Position numbers and translations under genes: made by a program. Under the pieces are notes generated by a model. It ran no database searches, was not told where the DNA came from, and saw nothing but the letters and a program-made list of their open reading frames with translations. Positions 20,621 to 30,821 of a DNA stretch of 40,119 nt are shown here, piece after piece. This stretch comes from Tannerellaceae bacterium (GTDB lineage: Bacteria > Bacteroidota > Bacteroidia > Bacteroidales > Tannerellaceae), in assembly GCA_021201565.1 (NCBI GenBank), contig JAJQES010000108.1, positions 1 through 40,119 of the forward strand, in the 5' to 3' direction. Position 1 is the first letter of the stretch; the number at the start of each line of letters is the position of its first letter.

Positions 20621-21736
20621 TTATAAGCTATTTAAACGTCTGTAACTGGTGATGTAAGTCTCCCATCCGGACAGGGGAGAACCCGGGTTTTCCCACAAAT
20701 AAGGATAGGTTGTGTTCTTTTCCAGGATGGCATTCTCCGGCAGCGTAGGGGCTTTGATCCCGTGGTGAAGCAGGATAGGAGCGGTTTCGACCTGGATTTC
20801 GTCCCAGATGCCTGCTGCCAGGAAATGGGATAACAGGCAACTTCCCCCCTCAACCATGACCGAAGTGATATTCCGTTTACCCAATTCTTTCAGGATGCCG
20901 GGGAGGGCATCCGATTCATTTTCCATAGAGATATATTCTATATTTTTTTGATTTTTTCGGTCTGAATTGGTAAAAATTAAGGACCTGGTAGTACCATCCA
21001 GCAGGGCAGCTTCGTCTGGAAGGAGGCCCCGTTTGTCGATCGCCAGCCGCAGAGGGGACTGGCCACACCAGCTCCGGACGGTCAGGGAGGGATTATCCAG
21101 GAGGGCTGTCCGGGTTCCTACCAGGATAGCCTGCATTTCCGACCGCCGTTTGTGTACAATTTGTGAAGTAGCGGGCGTCGAAAAAACGGTTGCCTGTTGG
21201 GAGGCATCTGTCCGGTGCCTGTCCAGAAACCCATCCCTGCTTTGGGCCCATTTCAACAGGATATACGGACGCTGCAAAGTATGGGTGGTGATGAACACCC
21301 GGTTTACCTCCCGGGCTTCCTGTTCCAGGCATCCGGTAACCACTTCTATCCCGGCTTCCTGTAACATCCGGACTCCCCGGCCGGACACCGGAGGAAAAGG
21401 ATCCACACAACCAATCACTACTCTGGGAATCCCTGTCCGGATGATCAGTTCCGCGCAGGGCGGTGTTTTTCCGTGATGGGAGCAGGGCTCCAGGTTGACA
21501 TAGATCGTGGCTGTGGAGAGGAATTCTTTTTTCTTTACCGACCGGATGGCGTTCACCTCCGCATGCGCTTCGCCCCATTTCCGGTGGAAACCTTCCCCGA
21601 TGATTTCCCCGTTTGCCACCACGACCGCACCGACCAGCGGGTTCGAGCCGGTACGTCCCAACCCGCCGCGCGCCAGTTGCAGGCAGCGGTACATGTATAT
21701 TTCATCCTCTTTCGTGTACTCTTTTCTTTGGTTCAT
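20621..21736 (-). CDS. ribD: Bifunctional riboflavin deaminase/reductase RibD
   Basis: HAEVNAIRSV...TIYVNLEPCSHHGKTPPCAELII; C-terminal reductase VMVEGGSCLLSHFL. Confidence 0.95.
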   Translation of the reverse strand: MNQRKEYTKEDEIYMYRCLQLARGGLGRTGSNPLVGAVVVANGEIIGEGFHRKWGEAHAEVNAIRSVKKKEFLSTATIYVNLEPCSHHGKTPPCAELIIRTGIPRVVIGCVDPFPPVSGRGVRMLQEAGIEVVTGCLEQEAREVNRVFITTHTLQRPYILLKWAQSRDGFLDRHRTDASQQATVFSTPATSQIVHKRRSEMQAILVGTRTALLDNPSLTVRSWCGQSPLRLAIDKRGLLPDEAALLDGTTRSLIFTNSDRKNQKNIEYISMENESDALPGILKELGKRNITSVMVEGGSCLLSHFLAAGIWDEIQVETAPILLHHGIKAPTLPENAILEKNTTYPYLWENPGSPLSGWETYITSYRRLNSL

Positions 21737-21773
21737 CGATCTTTTTGATGTAAATTTGTAAAAAATATGGTAT

Positions 21774-22619
21774 ATGACTGAAACCCTATCTTTTATCCGT
21801 CAATCCTTATCCGCCTGGTATCCTGCGGAAGAGCTTACCAGCCTCTCCCGGATGGTGCTGTCGCATGTGACCGGCCTCTCTTCCTACCAGTTATTAAGTG
21901 ACAAAGATAAGGAATTATCCCTCACAGAGAAAGCCCGTCTGGCAGAGATCCTCGAACGGCTGAAAAACTATGAGCCGGTTCAGTATATCCTGGGGAGCTG
22001 TGAGTTCTACGGACTTCCTTTCCGGGTGACTCCGGCCACGCTGATCCCCCGTCCGGAGACGGAGGAACTGGTGGAGTGGATCTTACAGGAACAGACAGGG
22101 GCTTCGCCCCGTATACTGGATATCGGAACGGGGAGCGGATGCATTGCGGTTGCCCTGGCCAGCCAGTTGAAGACCGCTGCTGTATATGCTCTGGATATTT
22201 CCGAGGAGGCTTTACAGGTGGCTATGGAAAATGCCACGGTAAACGAGGTGGAAATCCTGTTTTTGCAGGGGAGTATCCTGGACGGGGAGGAGTGTAAATG
22301 GCTTCCGGGCAGGTATGAGATCATCGTGAGTAACCCTCCGTACGTGACAGAACAGGAAAAGGGGGAGATGGAGGCAAATGTCCTCAGGTATGAACCCCAT
22401 ACAGCGTTGTTTGTTAAGGATGAAGACCCGCTCCTGTTTTACCGGGCAATTGCCCGTGTAGGGCGAACCCGGCTGGTTCCCGGCGGCCGTCTCTATGTAG
22501 AGATTAACCGCCGCTTTGGACAGGAGGTGACGGAGATGCTGCGGGAAGAGGGCTATAAAGAGGTAGTCGTGAAAAAGGATTTGTTTGGGAATGACCGTAT
22601 GGTAAAAGCAAGTATATGA
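21774..22619 (+). CDS. prmC: Peptide chain release factor N(5)-glutamine methyltransferase
   Basis: TLIPRPETEELVEWIL, ILDIGTGSGCIAVALAS, IIVSNPPYV. Confidence 0.95.
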   Translation: MTETLSFIRQSLSAWYPAEELTSLSRMVLSHVTGLSSYQLLSDKDKELSLTEKARLAEILERLKNYEPVQYILGSCEFYGLPFRVTPATLIPRPETEELVEWILQEQTGASPRILDIGTGSGCIAVALASQLKTAAVYALDISEEALQVAMENATVNEVEILFLQGSILDGEECKWLPGRYEIIVSNPPYVTEQEKGEMEANVLRYEPHTALFVKDEDPLLFYRAIARVGRTRLVPGGRLYVEINRRFGQEVTEMLREEGYKEVVVKKDLFGNDRMVKASI

Positions 22620-23107
22620 AACCAGTAAGTGAAAGTGAAATGTTGCACCGGATGGCTGCCTATTGTTCAGCCTCGGAGCGCTGTGTGGATGATGTAAAAA
22701 AGAAAATGGTAAGTGCCGGCCTGCCTGCGGACGCTCAGGAACGGATCATACAGAAGCTCGTGAGTGAGCGGTATATAGACGAAGCACGGTATGCCCGTTT
22801 TTTCGCCAATGATAAATTACGGTTCAATAAGTGGGGGCGTATCCGTATCCGGCTGGAACTGCAACGCAAACGGATTCCGGAACAGATACGGGAAGAGGTG
22901 ACTGGTGAGCTGGACGAACAGCTGTACCGTTCTATCTTAACGGACCTGTTGAAAGGGAAAAAGAAATCAGTGAAAGGAAAGGATGAGCGGGAGATCGGGT
23001 ATAAATTATTCAGGTTTGCCGTGGGCAGGGGATTTGAGAGTGATGTGATCCGGGAATGCCTGAAAACAATGGGAAGCGATGGAGAGTATGAGGCCTATCC
23101 TGACTGA
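22616..23107 (+). CDS. recX: Regulatory protein RecX
   Basis: AAYCSASERCVDDVKKKM, LVSERYIDEARYARFFANDKLRFNKWGRIRIRLELQRK; 4-nt overlap with prmC. Confidence 0.9.
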   Translation: MKPVSESEMLHRMAAYCSASERCVDDVKKKMVSAGLPADAQERIIQKLVSERYIDEARYARFFANDKLRFNKWGRIRIRLELQRKRIPEQIREEVTGELDEQLYRSILTDLLKGKKKSVKGKDEREIGYKLFRFAVGRGFESDVIRECLKTMGSDGEYEAYPD

Positions 23108-23780
23108 CCTGCTTCACCTGTTTTTTCCAAACCTTTGCCTGCTATGTAAAAAGCCTTTGGTGCGGGAAGAAGAACTCCTGTGTCTTCATTGTATGTCCGG
23201 ATTGCCCTATACTCATTCTGATAAGGAGAAAGAGAATCCGGTGTATCAGCTGTTTACAGGGAAAACCGATGTGCAGGAGGGACAGGCATTCCTGCGTTTC
23301 CAGCAGGGAAACACGACTCAATACCTGGTCCATTTATTGAAATATTATGGAAATACCGCTGTCGGCGAAGTGTTGGGGCGTCTGGCAGCGTGTGAGTGGG
23401 AAGAGAAAGGACTCTTCCGGGACGTGGATGTGATGCTTCCGGTGCCGCTTCACCGGCGGCGGAGGTGGACACGCGGATATAACCAGGCGGAATATATTGC
23501 CCGTGGCATAGCCTCCGTACGGCCTATCCCCATATTACCTTCCGGAGTTCTGACACGGGCAAATTTCTCAACATCACAGGTTCACAAACAGTTCTTTGAC
23601 AGGTGGAACAATACGGAAAACCGCTTCCGGGTCTGCCAGCCTGGCCTGGTCCGGCATAAACATATCCTGCTGGTGGACGATGTGGTCACCTCGGGTGCTA
23701 CATTGAGTGCCTGCGCGAATGCGTTATTGCCGGTTGAAGGGGTACGGGTGAGTGTGTTTGTACTCAGTGTTACCCGTTAG
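23079..23780 (+). CDS. ComF family protein (phosphoribosyltransferase domain)
   Basis: LFFPNLCLLCKKPL...LLCLHCMSGLP zinc motif; PVPLHRRRRWTRGYNQAEYIARGI; HILLVDDVVTSGATLSAC. Confidence 0.92.
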   Translation: MESMRPILTDLLHLFFPNLCLLCKKPLVREEELLCLHCMSGLPYTHSDKEKENPVYQLFTGKTDVQEGQAFLRFQQGNTTQYLVHLLKYYGNTAVGEVLGRLAACEWEEKGLFRDVDVMLPVPLHRRRRWTRGYNQAEYIARGIASVRPIPILPSGVLTRANFSTSQVHKQFFDRWNNTENRFRVCQPGLVRHKHILLVDDVVTSGATLSACANALLPVEGVRVSVFVLSVTR

Positions 23781-23786
23781 CCTGCT

Positions 23787-24212
23787 TTATTCCTGGAGTA
23801 CCAGCCGGTTCATCAGCGCCGGCAGGTAGGAATCGCTGATCGGGATCAGTTCATTACCAATGCGTATTCTTTTTCTTTCAATATAACTTATCTGGTTTAA
23901 AGCCACAATGTAAGAACGGTGTACCCGGCAGAATTCCTCCCCGGAAAGAGTGGTCTCAAACCGCCTCAGGCTGATCTGTGAGAGTAGGGGCTTCCCATTG
24001 GTACGATGTATTTTTACGTAATCCCCATACCCTTCCAGATAGAGGATGTCCTCTTTCTTCACACGGATGATTTTGCTTCCTTCTTTCACAAAGACAGGCA
24101 TTTCGGTATGCCCCTTTTGCAAATCTTCCAACGCTTTGTCCAGTTTTTCCATATATCCCATCAGGGCATTCAGGGTCAGAGCGTCTCCTTCAAATGTGAT
24201 ACATTTCAGCAT
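23787..24212 (-). CDS. Stand-alone LytTR DNA-binding domain protein without a receiver domain
   Basis: KEDILYLEGYGDYVKIHRTNGKPLLSQISLRRFE...FCRVHRSYIVALNQI. Confidence 0.85.
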   Translation of the reverse strand: MLKCITFEGDALTLNALMGYMEKLDKALEDLQKGHTEMPVFVKEGSKIIRVKKEDILYLEGYGDYVKIHRTNGKPLLSQISLRRFETTLSGEEFCRVHRSYIVALNQISYIERKRIRIGNELIPISDSYLPALMNRLVLQE

Positions 24213-24336
24213 AGGTCAATTATTCATTTTGTTAGTAACACAAAGGAAAGAAAAACAACTGTTTGCAAATGTTAATCGTCGGTAAAAGGCGTAATATAGA
24301 CGGTGAATCACCCACTCCGGCGGGTGAAACGGCTTT

Positions 24337-25095
24337 CTATTCCTCCTGTAAAATCCACTTCTTAAACAGGGGGGATTTGGTCTTACTGATGATGATCCGT
24401 TCGGGAACCGGCAGGGTGAGGTTAACCGACAGGCGGCTGCCGAACCAGAGGTCTATATCCCGGATCGCTTTGCGGGCGATGATGAACTGGCGGTTGGCGC
24501 GGAAGAAGTGGAATTCGTCCAGTTGCTCGCCCAGGGCATCCAGCGTACGTTCTACCGGATGCTTTTTGCCATCCATCGTAAAAGCAGTCACTTTTTCATT
24601 GGCGGTATAGAAATAACCAATCTCAGCTACGGGCAACGGATAGAATTTATCAGCCAGCATAATCAGCAGGCTCTTGATTTTTCCACCGCCCCGCATGATG
24701 TCTTTTGCCTGGTTGATATGTGCTTTGCGCTCTTCGGGGTCAAACAGTTTCAGTTTGTGTAAGGCCCGTTCCAGCGAAGTGAGGGTGACCGGTTTCAACA
24801 GGTAGTCAATGCTGCATACCTTAAAGGCCTCCAGGGCATATTCATCATAGGCCGTTGTGAAAATAACCGGACACTCTATTTCCACCTGTTCAAAGATTTT
24901 GAACGCATTCCCGTCCGCCAGGTGAATGTCCATAAAAATAAGATCCGGATAAGGTACGCTCCGGAAATAGGCGACACTTTCTTCGATGCTGTCCAGTTCA
25001 GCCACGATCTCTATTTCTGTTATACTGTTCTGCGCTAATACCGCTTTCAGGCTGTGTACAGCCGGGGTTTCATCTTCTATGATAATTGCTTTCAT
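24337..25095 (-). CDS. LytTR family response regulator
   Basis: MKAIIIEDETPAVHSL, DLIFMDIHLADGNAF, DYLLKPVTLTSLERAL; LytTR C-terminus. Confidence 0.93.
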   Translation of the reverse strand: MKAIIIEDETPAVHSLKAVLAQNSITEIEIVAELDSIEESVAYFRSVPYPDLIFMDIHLADGNAFKIFEQVEIECPVIFTTAYDEYALEAFKVCSIDYLLKPVTLTSLERALHKLKLFDPEERKAHINQAKDIMRGGGKIKSLLIMLADKFYPLPVAEIGYFYTANEKVTAFTMDGKKHPVERTLDALGEQLDEFHFFRANRQFIIARKAIRDIDLWFGSRLSVNLTLPVPERIIISKTKSPLFKKWILQEE

Positions 25096-26276
25096 GTTCT
25101 GGGGAGTTTATCTAACAAAGGTAAAGAAACTTTGAAGTATTCTTTCCGGTTGGAAATTACAATATCTTTTCCGGTCAGCATCCGGTAGCGTCCCCACAAG
25201 TTCTTTAACCCGATCCCGCTGCTGGGAGTGAGTTCATTTTTCAACTGGATTCTGTTGGAGACCATCAGCATGTTGCCGGACGTTGTGTAAATATCGATCT
25301 GCAACGGGTGTTGCTTACTGATTACATTGTGTTTGACCGCGTTTTCGATCAACGGCAGAATGCTTAGGATCGGCAGGTAGGAGAGCAGGGTAGGCGGATC
25401 CGCCTGGATGGAGAAAAATAGTTTTCCTTCGTAGCGGACGCTTAACAGGTAGGTATAGGCTTTTACGAACTGCAACTCTTCCGCCAGGGTGACCAATTCC
25501 TTTTTATTGCTTTGCAGGATATACCGGAACACCTGTGATAACTCATCCAGGTAGGTAAGTGTTTTCTCCTTTTCCTCTCCCCGGATCAGCGAATTTAGCC
25601 CGTTTAAAGAATTGAAAAAGAAATGGGGGTTGATCTGCCCCATCAGGGCATTGTAGGAGGTTTGTAATTTCTCCGTTTTCAACCGTTCCACTTCGAGCAT
25701 CATCTCCTGGCGGGTATTCAGCATCCGGATCAACTGGACCAGCAGGATGATAGTTGTTAATACAAAAATATGCTCCGTCACCAGCATCCGGGGAAAGGGA
25801 GAGGGACGCAGGGGTTTGAAAAAGGGCATGGGAGCATCCGGGAACGGTTCATGCGGACCTTCCGGCGGCCTTGTACCGCCACCTCCACCCCAGCCGGCCG
25901 GTCTGGGAGGCTGTATATCCAACATCTCTTCCAGGATCAACTGCTGCAGTACCGGATAAAGCTGGATCAACAGAAAAGCCAGTACCAACGTAATCCCGGT
26001 AGTAAACAGGAACGATTTGAATTCCCTTTTAATCCGCAAACGGTTTCCCATTTTGTAGACTGAGGAATGAAACAGGAAAATCACAAAGGAAAACACGAAA
26101 AACCAGCCCAGTGAGAAGTATAGAAAATAGACATTGGCAGGCCCGCCGGACGATACCTGTTCTCCCATACTGGAGTGTTCAAACCAACGCATCAGGAAAG
26201 AAAAATTAACAAAGAGGGTGAGCAGGATGGCAATCACCAATCCGGCCAGCAGGTCATTTCTTTTTGATTGGAACAT
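25092..26276 (-). CDS. LytS/YehU-type sensor histidine kinase
   Basis: TM segments, QINPHFFFNSLNGLNSLI, LPILSILPLIENAVKHN, GIGLKNLWGRYRML; start at MFQSKRNDL chosen because the -7 box is at 26300-26307. Confidence 0.93.
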   Translation of the reverse strand: MFQSKRNDLLAGLVIAILLTLFVNFSFLMRWFEHSSMGEQVSSGGPANVYFLYFSLGWFFVFSFVIFLFHSSVYKMGNRLRIKREFKSFLFTTGITLVLAFLLIQLYPVLQQLILEEMLDIQPPRPAGWGGGGGTRPPEGPHEPFPDAPMPFFKPLRPSPFPRMLVTEHIFVLTTIILLVQLIRMLNTRQEMMLEVERLKTEKLQTSYNALMGQINPHFFFNSLNGLNSLIRGEEKEKTLTYLDELSQVFRYILQSNKKELVTLAEELQFVKAYTYLLSVRYEGKLFFSIQADPPTLLSYLPILSILPLIENAVKHNVISKQHPLQIDIYTTSGNMLMVSNRIQLKNELTPSSGIGLKNLWGRYRMLTGKDIVISNRKEYFKVSLPLLDKLPRT

Positions 26277-26299
26277 ATATTTATCATCTATCAATAAAG

Positions 26300-26307
26300 C
26301 AAATATA
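26300..26307 (-). promoter_or_regulatory. Candidate -7 box TATATTTG for the LytS/LytTR operon
   Basis: Reverse complement of caaatata. Confidence 0.5.
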
Positions 26308-26488
26308 GAAAGAACCTGGGAATGTTAGCCCTTTTGAACGGTAAAACGGAAAAACCGGCGGATGAACAGCCCAATCCCTACCATTGCCCACCACCGGATC
26401 ACCCCCTTGCTGTGACATAGGGCAAGGGTAAGTCTCCGGACGAAGGGAATATGTGGTAAGTCCTGAATCGTAAATCAGCCTGCGCCAA

Positions 26489-26756
26489 AAGACGCCCTAC
26501 CTTAGCCCAGTACGCAGTGCAGGATTGTATGTTTAGGATTCTCTCTAAGTCCCGTAGGGACGCCCTATCTTAGCCCAGGACAACGTCCTGGGTAATAGAG
26601 AGTAAGAAGAAAAGGAGTGCTGTAAGCACGGCATAATAAAATAGCGACAGATGAATGGATCGTAATTTATGCCGTCCTTACAGGACTCAATACAAATAAC
26701 GGGTTCAAACCCAGGGCGTTGCCCTGGGCTGGGATAGGGCGTCCCTCCAGGACTTA
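26489..26756. repeat. Composite palindromic repeat element (nested GC-rich hairpins with outer inverted arms)
   Basis: Outer arms 26546-26579 (taagtcccgtagggacgccctatcttagcccagg) vs 26723-26755 (cctgggctgggatagggcgtccctccaggactta); inner hairpins cccaggacaacgtcctggg and cccagggcgttgccctggg; partial extra copy at 26489-26523. Confidence 0.8.
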
Positions 26757-27180
26757 AAAACACATTTTTTTTCATCCGGGGATGCGAAAATTATGCCTTT
26801 GTAGGCAGCACTAAAGTACGAACAAAATACGAACAAATCCGGAACAAAATGCGAACAGGAAATGTGTTTGGTAAGTTTTTGATTAGTTGTGTCTTATGTG
26901 TATGTCTTATTTTGAGCGCATGACAACAAAAAGACAATGAAAAGACGGCAAAAAGACAATATTAATAAAGTAAATAAAGAAAATAAATAGAGAGAGTGAA
27001 CACGCGCAAATTTTCATTCGTTCAGATCCGGAAAGGATACACCCTTTTTTTCCGGAGGATATACTCTTTTCTTCCACCGGGTACACCCTTTTACCGGTTC
27101 ATTCACATCCTTTTAATCGCGTATCTCTTAATTTGCATGCGAAACCCGTCACAAAAAGACTACGGTAAGCAGATTTTTTA

Positions 27181-27188
27181 TACTTTTG
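27181..27188 (+). promoter_or_regulatory. Candidate -7 box TACTTTTG for valS
   Basis: Matches TAnnTTTG. Confidence 0.5.
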
Positions 27189-27263
27189 CTAATGGATAGA
27201 GTGGGTGTTCCCACTTCGTTGCATAACAAACAGAGACTATAAAGAAGACAGAATAACAAAATC

Positions 27264-29930
27264 ATGGAAATTGCAAGTAAGTATAACCCTGCGGAAGTAG
27301 AAGGGAAATGGTATCAGTATTGGTTAGATAACGGGTTCTTCAGGTCAGTTCCTGATGAGCGTGAGCCTTATACAATCGTCATTCCCCCGCCTAACGTCAC
27401 CGGCGTCCTTCACATGGGGCATATGCTGAACAACACGATACAGGATATTTTGATCCGGCGGGCCCGTATGCAGGGAAAGAATGCCTGCTGGGTTCCGGGG
27501 ACGGACCACGCTTCGATTGCTACGGAAGCAAAGGTGGTGGATAAACTGGCAAAGAGCGGTATTAAAAAAAGCGACCTCACCCGTGAGGAGTTCCTGAAAC
27601 ATGCCTGGGAATGGAAAGAGGAGCATGGGGGGATCATCCTGCAACAATTGCGTAAGCTGGGGGCGTCCTGTGACTGGGACCGGACGGCTTTCACCATGGA
27701 TGAGATCCGTTCAAAAAGTGTACTCAAAGTGTTTGTGGATTTGTATCAGAAGGGGAAAATCTACCGGGGTGTACGGATGGTGAACTGGGATCCGCAGGCA
27801 TTAACCGCTTTGTCGGATGAAGAGGTGATTTACAAAGAAGAGCATAGTAAATTATATTATCTGAAATATTATATAAGTCCGCTGGACCCCTCTGAAGGAG
27901 AAGCTTCTTTGATCTCCTCCCCTTCGGGAGAGGCTTCTTATATCGTGATCGCTACGACCCGTCCGGAGACGATTCTGGGGGATACGGCTGTGTGTGTGAA
28001 TCCCAATGATCTGCGCTACTCCTTCCTGAAAGGGAAACAGGTGATTGTGCCACTGGTAAACCGGGCTATCCCTGTGATCATGGATGAGTATGTAGATATG
28101 GAATTTGGTACCGGTTGCCTGAAGGTGACTCCGGCCCACGATGTGAATGACTATATGCTGGGCGAAAAATATAATCTCCCTACCATTGATATTTTCAACG
28201 ATAACGGAACGATCAGTGAGGCAGGAGAGCTGTATGTAGGAATGGACCGGTTTGATGTGCGGAAGCAGATCGCGGTGGATCTGGAACAGGCTGGTTTGAT
28301 GGAGAAGGTGGAGGACTACGACAATAAGGTGGGCTATTCGGAACGGACGCACGTGCCGATTGAACCGAAATTGTCTATGCAGTGGTTCCTGCAGATGCCG
28401 GAACTGGCGAAGCCTGCCCTGGATGCGGTGATGGATGATGATATCCGTTTCTACCCTCAGAAACTCAAAAATACGTACCGGCACTGGATGGAGAACATCA
28501 AGGACTGGTGTATCTCACGCCAATTGTGGTGGGGACACCGGATCCCGGCTTATTACCTGCCCGGAGGTGGCTTTGTGGTGGCCGAAACTCCGGAACAGGC
28601 GGTGGAACTGGCCCGGGAAAAGAGCGGCAACCAGGCCCTGGAACTGAGTGACCTGCGCCAGGATGAAGATTGCCTGGATACCTGGTTCTCCTCCTGGTTA
28701 TGGCCCATTTCCCTGTTTGATGGAATCAATCATCCGGGCAATGAGGAGATCAACTATTATTATCCGACCAGTGATTTAGTGACTGCTCCGGATATTATTT
28801 TCTTCTGGGTAGCCCGTATGATCATGGCCGGCTATGAATATGAGCATGAAAAGCCGTTTAAAAATGTCTATTTCACAGGATTAGTGCGTGATAACCAGGG
28901 ACGTAAGATGTCGAAGTCATTAGGGAACTCCCCGGATCCGTTGCAACTGATTGACCGCTTTGGCGCGGACGGTGTGCGGATGGGCCTGATGCTGGCGGCT
29001 CCTGCCGGGAATGATATTCCGTTTGATGAAGCCCTTTGTGAGCAGGGACGTAATTTTAATAACAAAATATGGAACGCGTTCCGCCTGGTGAAAGGATGGA
29101 AAGTGGATGAAACCATAGAGCAGCCGGAAGCGTCGGCAATTGCTGTTAAGTGGTTTCAAATGCAGTTGGACCGTACGATTGCGGAGATGGATGACCAGTT
29201 TGGCAAATACCGCCTGAATGAGGCGATGATGTCAGTCTATAAACTATTCTGGGATGAATTTTCATCCTGGTTCCTGGAAATTATTAAACCGGGGTACGAG
29301 CAGCCTATTGATAAAACAACCTATGACGCGGCCCTGAATTTCTTTGATTCATTGTTGCGCCTGCTTCATCCGTTTATGCCGTTCATTACAGAAGAATTGT
29401 GGCAGGCATTGGCTCCCCGCCGGGAAGGTGAGAGCATTATGGTGTCGCTGTTGCCACAAACCGGAACAGCGGAAGCCGGCTTCCTGGAGGCGTTTGATGT
29501 GGTGAAAGAGATTATCAGCGGTGTACGTACAATCCGGTTACAGAAGAATATCCCGAATAAGGAGGCACTTGAGCTGGAAGTGCTGGGAGAACACAATGCT
29601 GTCTTCAATCCGGTGATCAGTAAGATGTGTAACTTGTCCTCTATCCGGCAGGCAACAGAGAAGCCGGCCGGCGCGGCTTCGTTCTTAGTACGCACTACGG
29701 AGTATGCGGTGCCGCTCGGAACGATGATCAATGTGGAAGAGGAGTTAGCTAAGTTGCAGGAAGAGCTGGCTTACCAGCGGGGATTCCTGGCATCGGTGAT
29801 GAAAAAACTGGGGAATGAAAGTTTTGTCAGCAAAGCACCGGCGAAGGTCATTGAAATGGAACGTAAAAAACAGGCAGATGCGGAAAGTAAAATCCGTAGT
29901 CTCGAAGAGAGCATGGCTGCCCTGCAATAA
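27264..29930 (+). CDS. valS: Valine--tRNA ligase
   Basis: [72 protein letters not shown]-terminal coiled coil. Confidence 0.97.
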   Translation: MEIASKYNPAEVEGKWYQYWLDNGFFRSVPDEREPYTIVIPPPNVTGVLHMGHMLNNTIQDILIRRARMQGKNACWVPGTDHASIATEAKVVDKLAKSGIKKSDLTREEFLKHAWEWKEEHGGIILQQLRKLGASCDWDRTAFTMDEIRSKSVLKVFVDLYQKGKIYRGVRMVNWDPQALTALSDEEVIYKEEHSKLYYLKYYISPLDPSEGEASLISSPSGEASYIVIATTRPETILGDTAVCVNPNDLRYSFLKGKQVIVPLVNRAIPVIMDEYVDMEFGTGCLKVTPAHDVNDYMLGEKYNLPTIDIFNDNGTISEAGELYVGMDRFDVRKQIAVDLEQAGLMEKVEDYDNKVGYSERTHVPIEPKLSMQWFLQMPELAKPALDAVMDDDIRFYPQKLKNTYRHWMENIKDWCISRQLWWGHRIPAYYLPGGGFVVAETPEQAVELAREKSGNQALELSDLRQDEDCLDTWFSSWLWPISLFDGINHPGNEEINYYYPTSDLVTAPDIIFFWVARMIMAGYEYEHEKPFKNVYFTGLVRDNQGRKMSKSLGNSPDPLQLIDRFGADGVRMGLMLAAPAGNDIPFDEALCEQGRNFNNKIWNAFRLVKGWKVDETIEQPEASAIAVKWFQMQLDRTIAEMDDQFGKYRLNEAMMSVYKLFWDEFSSWFLEIIKPGYEQPIDKTTYDAALNFFDSLLRLLHPFMPFITEELWQALAPRREGESIMVSLLPQTGTAEAGFLEAFDVVKEIISGVRTIRLQKNIPNKEALELEVLGEHNAVFNPVISKMCNLSSIRQATEKPAGAASFLVRTTEYAVPLGTMINVEEELAKLQEELAYQRGFLASVMKKLGNESFVSKAPAKVIEMERKKQADAESKIRSLEESMAALQ

Positions 29931-29960
29931 TAATCTAATCTTAGTAACATTAAACGTATC

Positions 29961-30812
29961 ATGAAACAGACACGTAGATCTTTTTTTAAAAAGAGTATGG
30001 CGGGGGCCCTTATGTTGGGAGTGGCTTCCGGGGCAAACGGCTTGTTTGCGCAAACAATTAAACCGAAAGCGCCGAAGTCGGTGAATCCGTTCCAGTTAGG
30101 AATGGCCGGATGGACATTTGTAAATTTTGATCTGGAGACTACACTTAAGACTATGAAGAGACTGGATGTTCATTATCTGTGTATTAAGGATTTTCATTTG
30201 CCTTATGACAGCACGGATGAACAGATCGCGGCTTTTCATGCTAAATGTGCCGAGTACGATGTGACCGGTTACGCAGTAGGACCTATCTATATGCGTAGTG
30301 AAGAGGAGATTGACAAGGCGTTTGAGTATACGAAGCGGGTAGGGGTAAAACTGATTGTGGGTGTTCCTAATTATGAGTTGCTGCCCTATCTGGATAAAAA
30401 AGTGAAGGAATACGATTACCATTACGCGATCCATTTACATGGCCCGGATATTAAACTGTACCCGGATGCGACAGATGTATGGGAACATACAAAAGACCTG
30501 GATCCACGGATCGGGATGTGTCTGGACATAGGCCATGATTTGCGGAACGGATGTGACCCGGTGGCTGACCTGAAAAAGTATCATACCCGTGTGTTTGATA
30601 TGCACATCAAGGATGTGACGGATTCCACCAAAGCGGGTGTCAGCATTGAAATGGGCCGGGGGCTGATTGATTTCCCCGCACTGATCAAAGCGATGCGCGA
30701 GGTCAACTATACCGGAAAATGTAGCCTGGAATACGAAAAAGATATGAAGGATCCTTTCCTGGGCATCGCTGAGTCGATCGGATACTTTAAAGCAGTTTGT
30801 GACATCGTTTAA
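29961..30812 (+). CDS. Secreted sugar phosphate isomerase/epimerase (AP-endonuclease-like TIM barrel) with Tat-like signal
   Basis: TRRSFFKKSMAGALMLGVASGANG signal; CLDIGHDLRNGCDPV, DMHIKDVTDSTKAG, CSLEYEKD. Confidence 0.88.
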   Translation: MKQTRRSFFKKSMAGALMLGVASGANGLFAQTIKPKAPKSVNPFQLGMAGWTFVNFDLETTLKTMKRLDVHYLCIKDFHLPYDSTDEQIAAFHAKCAEYDVTGYAVGPIYMRSEEEIDKAFEYTKRVGVKLIVGVPNYELLPYLDKKVKEYDYHYAIHLHGPDIKLYPDATDVWEHTKDLDPRIGMCLDIGHDLRNGCDPVADLKKYHTRVFDMHIKDVTDSTKAGVSIEMGRGLIDFPALIKAMREVNYTGKCSLEYEKDMKDPFLGIAESIGYFKAVCDIV

Positions 30813-30821
30813 AAACATGTG

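Noticed and set aside
26545-26775. 76-aa ORF over the composite palindrome
   Set aside because: Lies entirely in nested hairpins; no protein-like features.
26816-26960. CRISPR-like array
   Set aside because: Repeat units are only ~10-13 nt, degenerate and lack regular spacers or cas genes.
26996-27199. 67-aa ORF upstream of valS
   Set aside because: Encoded by short tandem repeats and covers the valS promoter box; unlikely to be a gene.
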